DNA of 23,201 nucleotides from UBA4823 sp034436035 (GTDB lineage: Bacteria > Chloroflexota > Anaerolineae > Anaerolineales > UBA4823). Positions within the stretch are counted from its first letter, which is position 1; each line of letters begins with the position of its first letter. Below, in pieces: positions 7,557-14,597 of this stretch. A model generated the notes under the pieces. The model was given only the letters and a program-made list of their open reading frames with translations, did not search any database and was not told where the DNA came from. The stretch is from positions 1 through 23,201 of the forward strand of contig DAOTVW010000132.1 in NCBI GenBank assembly GCA_034436035.1, given 5' to 3'. The position numbers and the translations under genes are program-made.

Positions 7557-7769
7557 TTATTCCTGGTTGATTACCCATTGGTCTTGCCACTCCTCATAAA
7601 ATAAATCAAATAGATACTCTTCTTGTGTGCTGACGCGAAAATACTTTCCGTTTGGAAAGCGAGCTTCCTGGATAATGCGGAGGATTGGTAATCGCTCGTT
7701 CTGCCACCAGATTGCGATTGGTCTTTCGCTATAGGTATATTCTGAGTGGCATTCAACGAGCTCTTTCAT
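7557..7769 (-). CDS. Small 70-residue conserved-type protein, function unknown
   Basis: A 70-residue acidic and aromatic-rich protein with no membrane helix or signal peptide. The pattern ERPIAIWWQNERLPI, followed by a strand-turn-strand and a terminal FDLFYEEWQDQWVI, suggests a small all-beta fold. It resembles short proteins grouped as DUF6504, but I make that link from memory of the pattern and hold it loosely. It starts 10 nt after the stop of the nucleotidyltransferase gene and ends 41 nt before the aminotransferase start, so it very likely shares their transcript. The ribosome-binding site (AAGGA directly against the ATG) is poor, which points to translational coupling. Confidence 0.65.
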   Translation of the reverse strand: MKELVECHSEYTYSERPIAIWWQNERLPILRIIQEARFPNGKYFRVSTQEEYLFDLFYEEWQDQWVINQE

Positions 7770-7779
7770 TCCTTATCCC

Positions 7780-8793
7780 CTAGAAAGAGACATTGGTTTG
7801 ATCACCGGCATTAATAACCCCGGCGCGGCGTTTGATTTGAGCCTTGCGACCCACAAGTGAATTTTCCAAAACAGCGTCACTCACTTCCGCCGCTTCAGAC
7901 AAAATAGAGTCGCGTATGATGCTGCTTTGCACTTTGCAATGAGCGCCCAGAGTTGTGTAAGGTCCAATCACCGAATTCAAAACCACCGCAGTTGGATGAA
8001 TGAAGACCGGTGGAATGATGACCACGCCTTCTCTTTTTAACGCTTCAGCGCTATTATCGGAACCGTTTTCTAATAAATAGCGATTCGATTCCAGGAGTGT
8101 TTCCGGCGTCCCTGCATCGAGCCAGACATCCACCTGGCGCACCGACATTTTTAATCCGCGCTCTAGCAGGATGTTAATGGCATCCGCCAAAAAATACTCA
8201 CCATTGATCGTGATACCACGCTGCATTTGCTCTTCGATTGCAGAAATCAAGCCATGCGAATCCTTGAAGTAATAAAAACCCACCACAGCAAGGTTATTCT
8301 GCATATCGCTTGGCTTTTCAACTAAACGGCGTACCATCCCATTTTCACCCAATTCCGCAACGCCAAAGCGGCGTGGGTCTGCTACGGGTTTCACCCAAGC
8401 AATGGCTTCCTCGTGGTTATCCGCCAGGAAGGAAAGATCGGTTTGAATTAAAGTATCAGCAAAAATGATCAACATTGGGCCATTCAAATACTGGCGAGCC
8501 AAATAAATCGCATGTGATTGCCCGCGTGGATCTTCTTGAACAACATAATGCGCGGTAAGCTGAGGGTAATTCTCGCTGATATGCGCTTCGATTTGCTCCC
8601 CCAAATAGCCTACGATATTAATCAGCTCAAGGTGAAAGCAATCCGGAATACCAGCTAATGTGTCCAATACGTGATCCAATACTGTTTTTCCAGCAACGGT
8701 CACTAACTGTTTGGGTTTACTATACGTTAATGGGCGTAAGCGGGTGCCTAACCCTGCCATTGGAATGACGATTTTCAATGTCTTTTTTCCCAT
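7780..8793 (-). CDS. NDP-sugar nucleotidyltransferase with left-handed beta-helix tail (glucose-1-phosphate thymidylyl/uridylyltransferase-like)
   Basis: Makes an activated sugar (probably dTDP- or UDP-glucose) from a sugar 1-phosphate and an NTP for envelope polysaccharide synthesis. The N-terminal nucleotidyltransferase domain opens with the family signature GLGTRLRPLTYSKPK at 14-28, and LIIFADTLI near 108-116 provides the metal-binding Asp. Residues 245-337 carry hexapeptide-type repeats (VVIIPPVFIHPTAVV, SVIGPYTTLG, CKVQSSIIRDSIL) typical of a left-handed beta-helix, as in the long form of RmlA-like enzymes. The ATG has a GAAAGGAAG ribosome-binding site. The sugar and base specificity cannot be fixed here; mannose-1-phosphate guanylyltransferase is an alternative. 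The HAD and GT39 genes at the right end may use related sugars but are 13 kb away. Confidence 0.88.
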   Translation of the reverse strand: MGKKTLKIVIPMAGLGTRLRPLTYSKPKQLVTVAGKTVLDHVLDTLAGIPDCFHLELINIVGYLGEQIEAHISENYPQLTAHYVVQEDPRGQSHAIYLARQYLNGPMLIIFADTLIQTDLSFLADNHEEAIAWVKPVADPRRFGVAELGENGMVRRLVEKPSDMQNNLAVVGFYYFKDSHGLISAIEEQMQRGITINGEYFLADAINILLERGLKMSVRQVDVWLDAGTPETLLESNRYLLENGSDNSAEALKREGVVIIPPVFIHPTAVVLNSVIGPYTTLGAHCKVQSSIIRDSILSEAAEVSDAVLENSLVGRKAQIKRRAGVINAGDQTNVSF

Positions 8794-8819
8794 ATCTTCC
8801 TTTCACCACCTCAATATTA

Positions 8820-8849
8820 ATTATACTCTCTTCTTATCTTGTTTATGAA
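8820..8849 (-). promoter_or_regulatory. Candidate promoter of nucleotidyltransferase gene
   Basis: On the minus strand TTCATA (8844-8849) is followed after 18 nt by TATAAT (8820-8825), 26 nt before the ATG. The gene has an 87-nt gap from the upstream peptidase gene, enough for its own promoter. Confidence 0.45.
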
Positions 8850-8880
8850 ATCGGCTTCTTCGTTAATATCTTCCGACAGC

Positions 8881-10593
8881 CTAACCCTCAGCAATTTCAC
8901 TCCATTCACCTATCTTATTCTCGATAAATGCAATGATAGCCTGAAGGGACTCAACGTCCCAAATCAACTTGGCGCCAGCAGTTTGATAAAGCTGCACTAC
9001 GTTCGCGGTGCTTCCCAAAGATAATGCTTTTAAGTATTGCTGAACTGCCTGCTCTTGATTTACCAATGCATTCATCCAAATTTGCAATGCTCCCAATTCC
9101 GCTAATCCGTATTCAATGTAATAAAATGGATCCTCATGAATATGCAACTTTCGCTGCCACCCGGTCATCATTTCCTCTTCTAATCCATCCCAGTCTTCAT
9201 GCGCCATAAATAATTTCCATAACGCTGCCCACGCACGATCACATTCTTCCGCATTTTCTGCTAAATCCGCATGCTCATACACCCAATGTTGAAAGGCATC
9301 CACCACAGTGATATAGGGCAAATACAGTAGGACGCTTTCCAATCGCTCGACCACTGCTCGAGCTGCATCTTGAGCGGAATAAAATCCACCATTCTCCCGA
9401 CTCAAATAAGGGCTGCTGAGGTACTCCATCGTTGTGGAGGCGACCTCCATAAATTCCAGATTGCGAGCATATTGCAAATGATAAGGCAGTTTAAATTGTT
9501 CGAATGCGTGGAAGGCATGCCCGCTTTCATGGACGAGGGTTAACACATCATCATGAATTCCTACTGCATTCATAAAGATAAAGGGAGTTTTGGAATGAGG
9601 GAACTCGATACAAAAACCACCAGGAGCTTTTCCCTTGCGATTATCTAAATCAAGCAGGTTTCCCTCACAAAGCAGGTTGAAATATCCGCCAAGGCGTGGG
9701 TGAATTTGTTGGAGTATCCGCCCACAGCCATCCCTCAACGCATTTATCTGTTGGAAAGGCTGCAAGCGCGGCCTTCCCAATGGGTCTGCCTGATTATCCC
9801 ATGGACGTATGGAAGGCAAACTCATTTTACGCTTTTTTCTCTCATATACCCTTTGCACAGCCGGCAACACTACCTTTTCAACCGATTTATGGAAACGGGT
9901 ACAATCCTGAGCGGTATAATCGAGACGTAACAACTGCTGCCAGCGATAAGTACGATAGTCCGCCATCCCCTTGTTGGCTGCTAATTGCATACGGATTGTC
10001 ATAAATTCCCGCCACAACTCATTAATTTGTTGGCGGTCTTGCAATTGTCTCCTGCTTGCCAAGCGCCAAGCGGCTTCCCGTTCTGCGCGATCGGGCGATT
10101 GGAGGACAGATTGCAGTTGTTGAACCGTGATTTCTTCTCCTTTCCAGGTGACTGTCTGAGTGGAGATAATTTCATCATAGCGGGTGATCAATAATTTTTC
10201 ACGGCTCAACAAGGATAAATTCTCTGCACAATAAATGCCCGCCTCGGCGCGCAAATTTCGTAATGGAATCTCCAAACCTGGCAGGCTTAATCCTGAATCT
10301 AAAAGTTGTTCCCGCAATTTTTGTTCTGCCTGTTCCGATTCAGGAAAAATTTCCTCTAAATAGCGCTGATATTTTTCTCGAGCGCGCTCATCTTCGGTAT
10401 TCCGTGTGGTGGCAACATAGCAGCGGTTATGGGTTTCCTCCAGCAAGTTATGCCAAAAAGTCCATTCTGCTAACCAGCCAGCTAAATTATTTTGGTTAAG
10501 GGAATGGTGAGATAAATGGACAAAAAAAGGCGCGATATCGCGCCAGTTCCAGGAGTCGAATACAGTCTCAGGATCAGGATAATTTTTTATCAT
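8881..10593 (-). CDS. M3-family oligoendopeptidase (PepF-like)
   Basis: A cytosolic zinc metallopeptidase that cleaves short peptides. The zinc motif HESGH is at residues 355-359, with the third ligand Glu383 in EFMEVAST, the spacing typical of the M3 (thimet/PepF) family. The rest is the long helical body expected, and the C-terminal part contains a YGLAELGALQIW segment also found in M3B enzymes. I choose the ATG giving MIKNYPDPETV (570 residues), which has AAAGGG nine bases upstream; a TTG 33 nt earlier would add 11 residues. It follows gatA by 75 nt on the same strand. The precise substrate is unknown, and oligoendopeptidase F is the closest assignment. Confidence 0.9.
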   Translation of the reverse strand: MIKNYPDPETVFDSWNWRDIAPFFVHLSHHSLNQNNLAGWLAEWTFWHNLLEETHNRCYVATTRNTEDERAREKYQRYLEEIFPESEQAEQKLREQLLDSGLSLPGLEIPLRNLRAEAGIYCAENLSLLSREKLLITRYDEIISTQTVTWKGEEITVQQLQSVLQSPDRAEREAAWRLASRRQLQDRQQINELWREFMTIRMQLAANKGMADYRTYRWQQLLRLDYTAQDCTRFHKSVEKVVLPAVQRVYERKKRKMSLPSIRPWDNQADPLGRPRLQPFQQINALRDGCGRILQQIHPRLGGYFNLLCEGNLLDLDNRKGKAPGGFCIEFPHSKTPFIFMNAVGIHDDVLTLVHESGHAFHAFEQFKLPYHLQYARNLEFMEVASTTMEYLSSPYLSRENGGFYSAQDAARAVVERLESVLLYLPYITVVDAFQHWVYEHADLAENAEECDRAWAALWKLFMAHEDWDGLEEEMMTGWQRKLHIHEDPFYYIEYGLAELGALQIWMNALVNQEQAVQQYLKALSLGSTANVVQLYQTAGAKLIWDVESLQAIIAFIENKIGEWSEIAEG

Positions 10594-10668
10594 TTGTTTT
10601 TTCCCTTTGTAAAAAAAGAAACGCAATCCTTGATTAAATTCTAACCCAGAAACACCTGGAAGGCGAGC

Positions 10669-12165
10669 TTAAGCGGAGGGGATTTGTTCAGGGAATTGCG
10701 TGTGCCAACTGGTCGTCAGCTGGTAGGCATGGGCAACTCTGAAAAGTATATTTTCGGCAAAATGAGCGCCCATAATTTGTATCCCCACCGGAAGCCCCGC
10801 CCGATCAAAACCAACTGGAAAAGCCAGCCCTGGAACACCAGCTAAATTCGCCGGCAAGGTAAAGATATCTTCTAAATACATCGCTAAGGGATCATCACGA
10901 TGCTCTCCAAAGCGAAAGGCAGTTGACGGAGCAACCGGCGCGGCAATGACATCAACTTTCTCGAAGGCGTTTTCGAAATCCTGTTTGATCAAGGTGCGGA
11001 CTTTTTGAGCTTTTCCATAATAGGCATCATAATAACCGGCAGAAAGCGCATAGGTGCCCAGCATAATACGACGTTTGACCTCGGCGCCAAATTTTTCCCC
11101 GCGGGTGTGATAATAAATATCCCACATCGATTCCGCTTCACTACGTGGTCCATAACGGATGCCATCATAACGGGCAAGGTTTGCAGAGGCTTCGGCTGGA
11201 GCAATCAAATAATAAACCGGTAATGCATATTTTGTATGTGGCAAAGAGATTTCAATTATCTGTGCACCCAATTCTTGTAAATGGTTAATCGCAGTCCGCA
11301 CGGATTGTTCCACCTCGGTTTGTATCCCGGCGATGAAATATTCTTTTGGCACGCCAACTCTTACCCCTTTTAAACTAACATCGTCATCCAATTGAATTTT
11401 CGGACGTGCGAAATTCACTGTTGTGGCATCAAGTTCATCCACTCCAGCAAATAGTCCAAATAGAAAAGCGACATCGGCAACGTTTTTCCCCATCGCCCCT
11501 ACAACATCCAAAGAGGAGCCATACGCAACCAACCCAAACCGCGATACGCTTCCGTAGGTAGGTTTCAACCCCGTCACTCCGCAAAACGCAGCGGGTTGGC
11601 GTACACTGCCACCGGTATCCGTTCCCAATGCAATTGGAGCAAAACGAGCTGCCACCGCAGCAGCGCTTCCCCCGCTCGAACCACCGGGGACATGCTCCAC
11701 ATTCCACGGGTTATGCGTCGGTCCATAGGCAGAATTCTCTGTGGAAGAGCCCATTGCAAACTCATCGGTATTGGTTTTCCCAATGACAATGGCGCCGGCT
11801 TCGATGAGGCGACGCACACTAGTCGCGTGGTAAGGGGGAATGAATCCTTCTAGAATGCGGGATCCACAGGTACACGGTAACCCCTCCACGCATAAGACAT
11901 CTTTTACTGCCAAGGGAATGCCGGTTAAAGGCGGCAAAGGTTGCTCAGGATTTTTACGCCAAACTTTGATTTTTTGATCGGCTTGGTCGGCTTGCTCCAT
12001 TGCTCGATCTAGATTTAAAAATAGAAAAGCATGGATGCGCGGCTCATAGCGATCAATCCGTGCTCGATAAGCCTCCAGCAATTCTCGACTGGTAAATTCA
12101 GCGGCACGCAACCCTTCCCGTACCTTGCTGAGAGTTAACAAGGTCAAATCATTCTGCATATCCAT
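10669..12165 (-). CDS. gatA: Aspartyl/glutamyl-tRNA amidotransferase subunit A
   Basis: The amidase subunit of GatCAB: it hydrolyses glutamine and supplies ammonia to subunit B. The Ser-cisSer-Lys triad is complete: Lys88 in LAVKDV, Ser163 in GGSSGGSAAA, and Ser187 in GTDTGGSVRQ. Its length (498 residues) is normal for GatA. The ATG lies 9 nt after the gatC stop with GGAGTGACAGGG just before it, so gatC and gatA are translationally close and surely one operon. A second ATG two codons downstream could also serve. With gatB present in the window, the organism most likely makes Gln-tRNA and/or Asn-tRNA by the indirect route. Confidence 0.96.
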   Translation of the reverse strand: MDMQNDLTLLTLSKVREGLRAAEFTSRELLEAYRARIDRYEPRIHAFLFLNLDRAMEQADQADQKIKVWRKNPEQPLPPLTGIPLAVKDVLCVEGLPCTCGSRILEGFIPPYHATSVRRLIEAGAIVIGKTNTDEFAMGSSTENSAYGPTHNPWNVEHVPGGSSGGSAAAVAARFAPIALGTDTGGSVRQPAAFCGVTGLKPTYGSVSRFGLVAYGSSLDVVGAMGKNVADVAFLFGLFAGVDELDATTVNFARPKIQLDDDVSLKGVRVGVPKEYFIAGIQTEVEQSVRTAINHLQELGAQIIEISLPHTKYALPVYYLIAPAEASANLARYDGIRYGPRSEAESMWDIYYHTRGEKFGAEVKRRIMLGTYALSAGYYDAYYGKAQKVRTLIKQDFENAFEKVDVIAAPVAPSTAFRFGEHRDDPLAMYLEDIFTLPANLAGVPGLAFPVGFDRAGLPVGIQIMGAHFAENILFRVAHAYQLTTSWHTQFPEQIPSA

Positions 12166-12174
12166 ATTACCCTG

Positions 12175-12462
12175 TCACTCCAATATCGGTGGCACGCGAA
12201 ATTGATGGTCAACCACATCAGCAGCGTTGCTTAGCAAACGAGTGCGTGGCAGAGAGGGACCTACAACGTCCATCCTTAAGGGGCGCTGTGATTGAACCAC
12301 CCGAAAAGTGGGCGGGATTGACTCTGTCTCGAGCTCTTGCAATTGTTGAAAATGATTTAAGATCGCCGAAAGCTGCTGAGAGTAAAGTTGTCGTTCCTCT
12401 TCACTTAAATTTAAACGAGCTAATCGGGCTATGTGATCAACTTGCTGTGGTGTCAGGCTCAT
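12175..12462 (-). CDS. gatC: Aspartyl/glutamyl-tRNA amidotransferase subunit C
   Basis: The small stabilising subunit of GatCAB that wraps around GatA and GatB. The N-terminal helices carry the family pattern VDHIARLARLNLSEEE, and the C-terminal part has the extended LRMDVV...LLSNA segment that contacts the partners. I choose the internal ATG giving MSLTPQQVDHIARLA (95 residues), the standard length. A codon 27 nt upstream would add MQISCYNLG, which is not family-like and would overlap the -10 box. There is no ribosome-binding site before the ATG, but TATAAT lies exactly 6 nt upstream, so the message may be leaderless. The gene is followed directly by gatA. Confidence 0.93.
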   Translation of the reverse strand: MSLTPQQVDHIARLARLNLSEEERQLYSQQLSAILNHFQQLQELETESIPPTFRVVQSQRPLRMDVVGPSLPRTRLLSNAADVVDHQFRVPPILE

Positions 12463-12468
12463 GCCCAA

Positions 12469-12477
12469 ATTATAACA
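12469..12477 (-). promoter_or_regulatory. Candidate extended -10 promoter of gatCA, leaderless start
   Basis: The minus strand reads TGTTATAAT, an extended -10 (TGN-TATAAT), ending 6 nt before the gatC ATG. The predicted transcription start is the A of the start codon. No -35 match is seen, as is common for extended -10 promoters. Confidence 0.5.
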
Positions 12478-12513
12478 AGAAATCTGCAATACGGCTTAAT
12501 TCCTTCTCACTGC

Positions 12514-13515
12514 TTAAGGAGTTTCGGAAGCCTGCCAATTTTGAGCGTACCAACGTAAATATTGTTCAACATGCGCGCTCCAATAGGCTTCATCATGAAA
12601 GCCATCGTAATAATACCATTCATGTGGATAATGTTTTTCGGTCAGCAATTGCTCAAACCAGTAAGTCCATTTGAGCATTTCCGGACGGTCATTTCTGCCA
12701 ATATCCAAAAAAATAATCGGCCGGGAATTAATGGGGATTTGATCCAACCATTTGGGTATGATTTGAATATCACTGGCAAAGACTGCCAAAGAATGGGCGC
12801 CAATTTTCGAAAACAACTCCCAATGCGACAAGCCCAGATGCACTGCCCAACCTGCTCCGCGTGATAAACCCCCAATGGCACGATAACGACGGTCTGCCAT
12901 CGTCCGATAATGCTCGTCAATGTACGGGATCAGTTGCTCGACCAACACATCGCCAAATTGATCCTGAGGCGGTTGCAACCAGATTCGGTCTCTGGGCATG
13001 ACAATTAATAATGGTGGTATTTGGTGTGACAAAATCAACTGATCGGCAATTTTCGTCATTCCAAGCCTGACCCACTGATCATCCGAATAACTTTGACCAT
13101 GAATTATGTAGAGCACGGGATACCGCTGGGTAGGTTGTTCCCCGTAGCAGGGAGGTAAATAGATACGGTAATCGAGTGGAAGATTTAATTCAGTAGAGCG
13201 ATATTCATCTACGAAAATGTTACCCGATTCGGTGCAGCCATTTGCGATAACAGCAGCGGAAGGAGAACTTCTCAATTTAACACCCGCCGTAGAAAGCGAC
13301 ATAGATGTTGATACAAGGGGATTGGTTGCCGTTGCCGCTAACTTATTCGGAATCTTTGTCGAATATAACCAGGTGGTCGGTGTAGAAAGTTGGGCAGAGA
13401 TATCCACCGTTGGGGTTATTTTTTCAATGGACGGCATTTTCTCCCATTTCAGACATGCACCTAAACAAAAAAACAGAAGACTCCCAAAGAATAATTTAAT
13501 AAGCTGATCCTTCAC
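12514..13515 (-). CDS. Esterase-D/enterochelin-esterase-like lipoprotein
   Basis: A predicted alpha/beta-hydrolase anchored outside the membrane. The N-terminus (MKDQLIKLFFGSLLFFCLGAC) is a lipoprotein signal with a lipobox LGAC at 18-21, so Cys21 would be lipidated. Residues about 22-95 are a Ser/Thr/Pro-rich linker, and the catalytic domain runs from about 100 to 325. Catalytic candidates are Ser218 in GGLSRG (preceded by YRAI), Asp276 in DIGRND and His307 in DGFHDEAYW. The oxyanion region RYPVLYIIHG fits the esterase-D family, also seen in Fes and mycolyltransferase-like enzymes. The start codon is GTG without a ribosome-binding site, 7 nt after a TACAAT box. The substrate is unknown; carbohydrate or siderophore esters are family precedents only. 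Confidence 0.85.
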   Translation of the reverse strand: MKDQLIKLFFGSLLFFCLGACLKWEKMPSIEKITPTVDISAQLSTPTTWLYSTKIPNKLAATATNPLVSTSMSLSTAGVKLRSSPSAAVIANGCTESGNIFVDEYRSTELNLPLDYRIYLPPCYGEQPTQRYPVLYIIHGQSYSDDQWVRLGMTKIADQLILSHQIPPLLIVMPRDRIWLQPPQDQFGDVLVEQLIPYIDEHYRTMADRRYRAIGGLSRGAGWAVHLGLSHWELFSKIGAHSLAVFASDIQIIPKWLDQIPINSRPIIFLDIGRNDRPEMLKWTYWFEQLLTEKHYPHEWYYYDGFHDEAYWSAHVEQYLRWYAQNWQASETP

Positions 13516-13522
13516 AAACGCT

Positions 13523-13528
13523 ATTGTA
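13523..13528 (-). promoter_or_regulatory. Candidate -10 box immediately before the esterase gene
   Basis: TACAAT on the minus strand ends 7 nt before the GTG start codon. No clear -35 is seen. The position fits a leaderless or nearly leaderless transcript. Confidence 0.35.
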
Positions 13529-13621
13529 CCGTGAATTAGCCTAAGCCGCGTTTAATTATGGTTTTTACACCGTCTTTAATTGATTTTCTTTTGTCATCCA
13601 CCCCCATTGTGCAGGAATGGC

Positions 13622-13882
13622 TCAGCGTGGTTCTACAACAAAGCGAATCGCAGTTCGGACCTTGCCATCAATCTCAACGTCCACAAATTCCGGGACGATC
13701 ACGATGTTGTAACCATCTTCCAGCAGATAATTTTTCGCTAGTGCAATAGCTTTTACTGCTTGGTTGATGGCGCTGGCACCGATTGCCTGCACTTCGGCAT
13801 GTTGGTGCTCTCGCACCACCCCGGCGATTGCACCCGCCACTGCAGCGGTGCGAGATTTGCCCGAGACCTTAATGATATCCAT
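13622..13882 (-). CDS. spoVS: Stage V sporulation protein S family (SpoVS)
   Basis: An 86-residue protein matching SpoVS in full length and pattern: MDIIKVSGKSRTAAVAGAIA at the N-terminus, then AIGASAINQAVKAIALAK, and a closing beta strand pair ending FVVEPR. In Bacillus SpoVS affects sporulation and septation; the family is also found in many non-spore-formers and has an Alba-like fold suggesting nucleic-acid binding. I choose the ATG after the GGGAGGAGGGAGG stretch rather than a codon 18 nt upstream that would be read from within the ribosome-binding site. No other sporulation gene is in the window, so a regulatory role outside sporulation is more likely. It has its own leader of about 80-90 nt. 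Confidence 0.93.
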   Translation of the reverse strand: MDIIKVSGKSRTAAVAGAIAGVVREHQHAEVQAIGASAINQAVKAIALAKNYLLEDGYNIVIVPEFVDVEIDGKVRTAIRFVVEPR

Positions 13883-13971
13883 GGGCCTCCCTCCTCCCAA
13901 TCGTTGTTGTCTGGCCGGGTTAGCGATGAACGTGCGTTACCGGGTCGATCGCTTATTCCTCTGGCATTATT

Positions 13972-14000
13972 ATTGTACAAGAAGTCAAGTGCGAAAGCAA
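13972..14000 (-). promoter_or_regulatory. Candidate promoter of spoVS
   Basis: On the minus strand TTGCTT (13995-14000) is followed after 17 nt by TACAAT (13972-13977). The -10 is good and the -35 only fair. The leader contains a GCGAT/ATCGC stem (13923-13952 on the plus strand) of unknown meaning. Confidence 0.4.
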
Positions 14001-14047
14001 GTGAATTTTCCCCCATTTTTGCACTTTGTTACTAGATTTATTTGCCT

Positions 14048-14068
14048 TGCCAGGAGTTGCACCTGGCA
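14048..14068 (-). terminator. Stable hairpin beyond the small secreted-protein gene
   Basis: A 7-bp stem TGCCAGG (14048-14054) / CCTGGCA (14062-14068) with a 7-nt loop, extendable by GCC/GGC pairs across small bulges, lies 28 nt past the stop of the minus-strand gene. There is no T-run, so the terminator call is weak. Confidence 0.35.
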
Positions 14069-14095
14069 TTGGCTACTCGCAAGGCGATGTCTTGA

Positions 14096-14470
14096 TTACC
14101 GCATGATATATACGCCACGCGCTCTTTTCACCCCACTCTTGGCATCTTTCACAACAATGACAACACTTTCCCCTTTCTTTGGGGTGATCGCTTTCGGCAC
14201 ATCCGCTGTTATATCCACAGTAGTGTATTGCCCCGAAGTGAAGGTGGATACTTTGTAGAGTGTTCCACCCGGCTTCTTCATATAAAGGATATAGGAACGA
14301 TTTTTCTCCAGTCCACTAATTCGTAATTTCAATGTTAGTACGTTATTACTATGCGTAGCTGAAATTACGGTTATTTTTCCCACCGTTGTTGAGGTGGAAG
14401 CCAGCGCTGCCTGAGAGATAGGCGCTAAAATGGCTAAAACTAATAAGAGGGAAATCAATATTTTTTTCAT
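14096..14470 (-). CDS. Small secreted beta-rich protein, function unknown
   Basis: A 124-residue protein with a clear Sec signal peptide: MKK start, hydrophobic core to residue 20, and a signal-peptidase I site ALA/S after residue 24. The mature part (100 residues) has alternating hydrophobic strands, no cysteine, and a basic C-terminus (KDAKSGVKRARGVYIMR). The pattern (LTLKLRISGL, SYILYMKKPGG, YTTVDITADVP, ESVVIVVKD) suggests a single immunoglobulin- or FN3-like beta sandwich. A good ribosome-binding site (GGAGG, six bases before the ATG) supports the start. I do not recognise the family. It stands alone between spoVS and the DUF1015 gene. Confidence 0.75.
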   Translation of the reverse strand: MKKILISLLLVLAILAPISQAALASTSTTVGKITVISATHSNNVLTLKLRISGLEKNRSYILYMKKPGGTLYKVSTFTSGQYTTVDITADVPKAITPKKGESVVIVVKDAKSGVKRARGVYIMR

Positions 14471-14519
14471 AGAAACCTCCAGAAACTAGTGGCCGGCGTT
14501 TCATCCGGATTAAAGTTGC

Positions 14520-14548
14520 ATTCTACAACCATCCTCCAATCTTGGAGG
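14520..14548 (-). promoter_or_regulatory. Candidate -10 box with an inverted repeat over the -35 region, upstream of the secreted-protein gene
   Basis: On the minus strand TAGAAT (14520-14525) is a plausible -10. The -35 position is occupied by a dyad, CCTCCAA (14533-14539) / TTGGAGG (14542-14548), separated by 2 nt. The dyad could be an operator. It might instead be a weak terminator of the DUF1015 gene, but no T-run follows. Confidence 0.35.
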
Positions 14549-14597
14549 TTAAATATGAGAAAATATTAATGTGATGAACATCTTCACTGTCTATTCT

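Noticed and set aside
12189..12674. 161-codon plus-strand open frame across gatC and the esterase end
   Set aside because: It runs antisense to two well-supported genes and has no start signals or recognisable domain.
13764..14258. 164-codon plus-strand open frame across spoVS and the secreted-protein gene
   Set aside because: It covers the spoVS promoter region antisense and has Cys-rich, low-complexity translation without family features.
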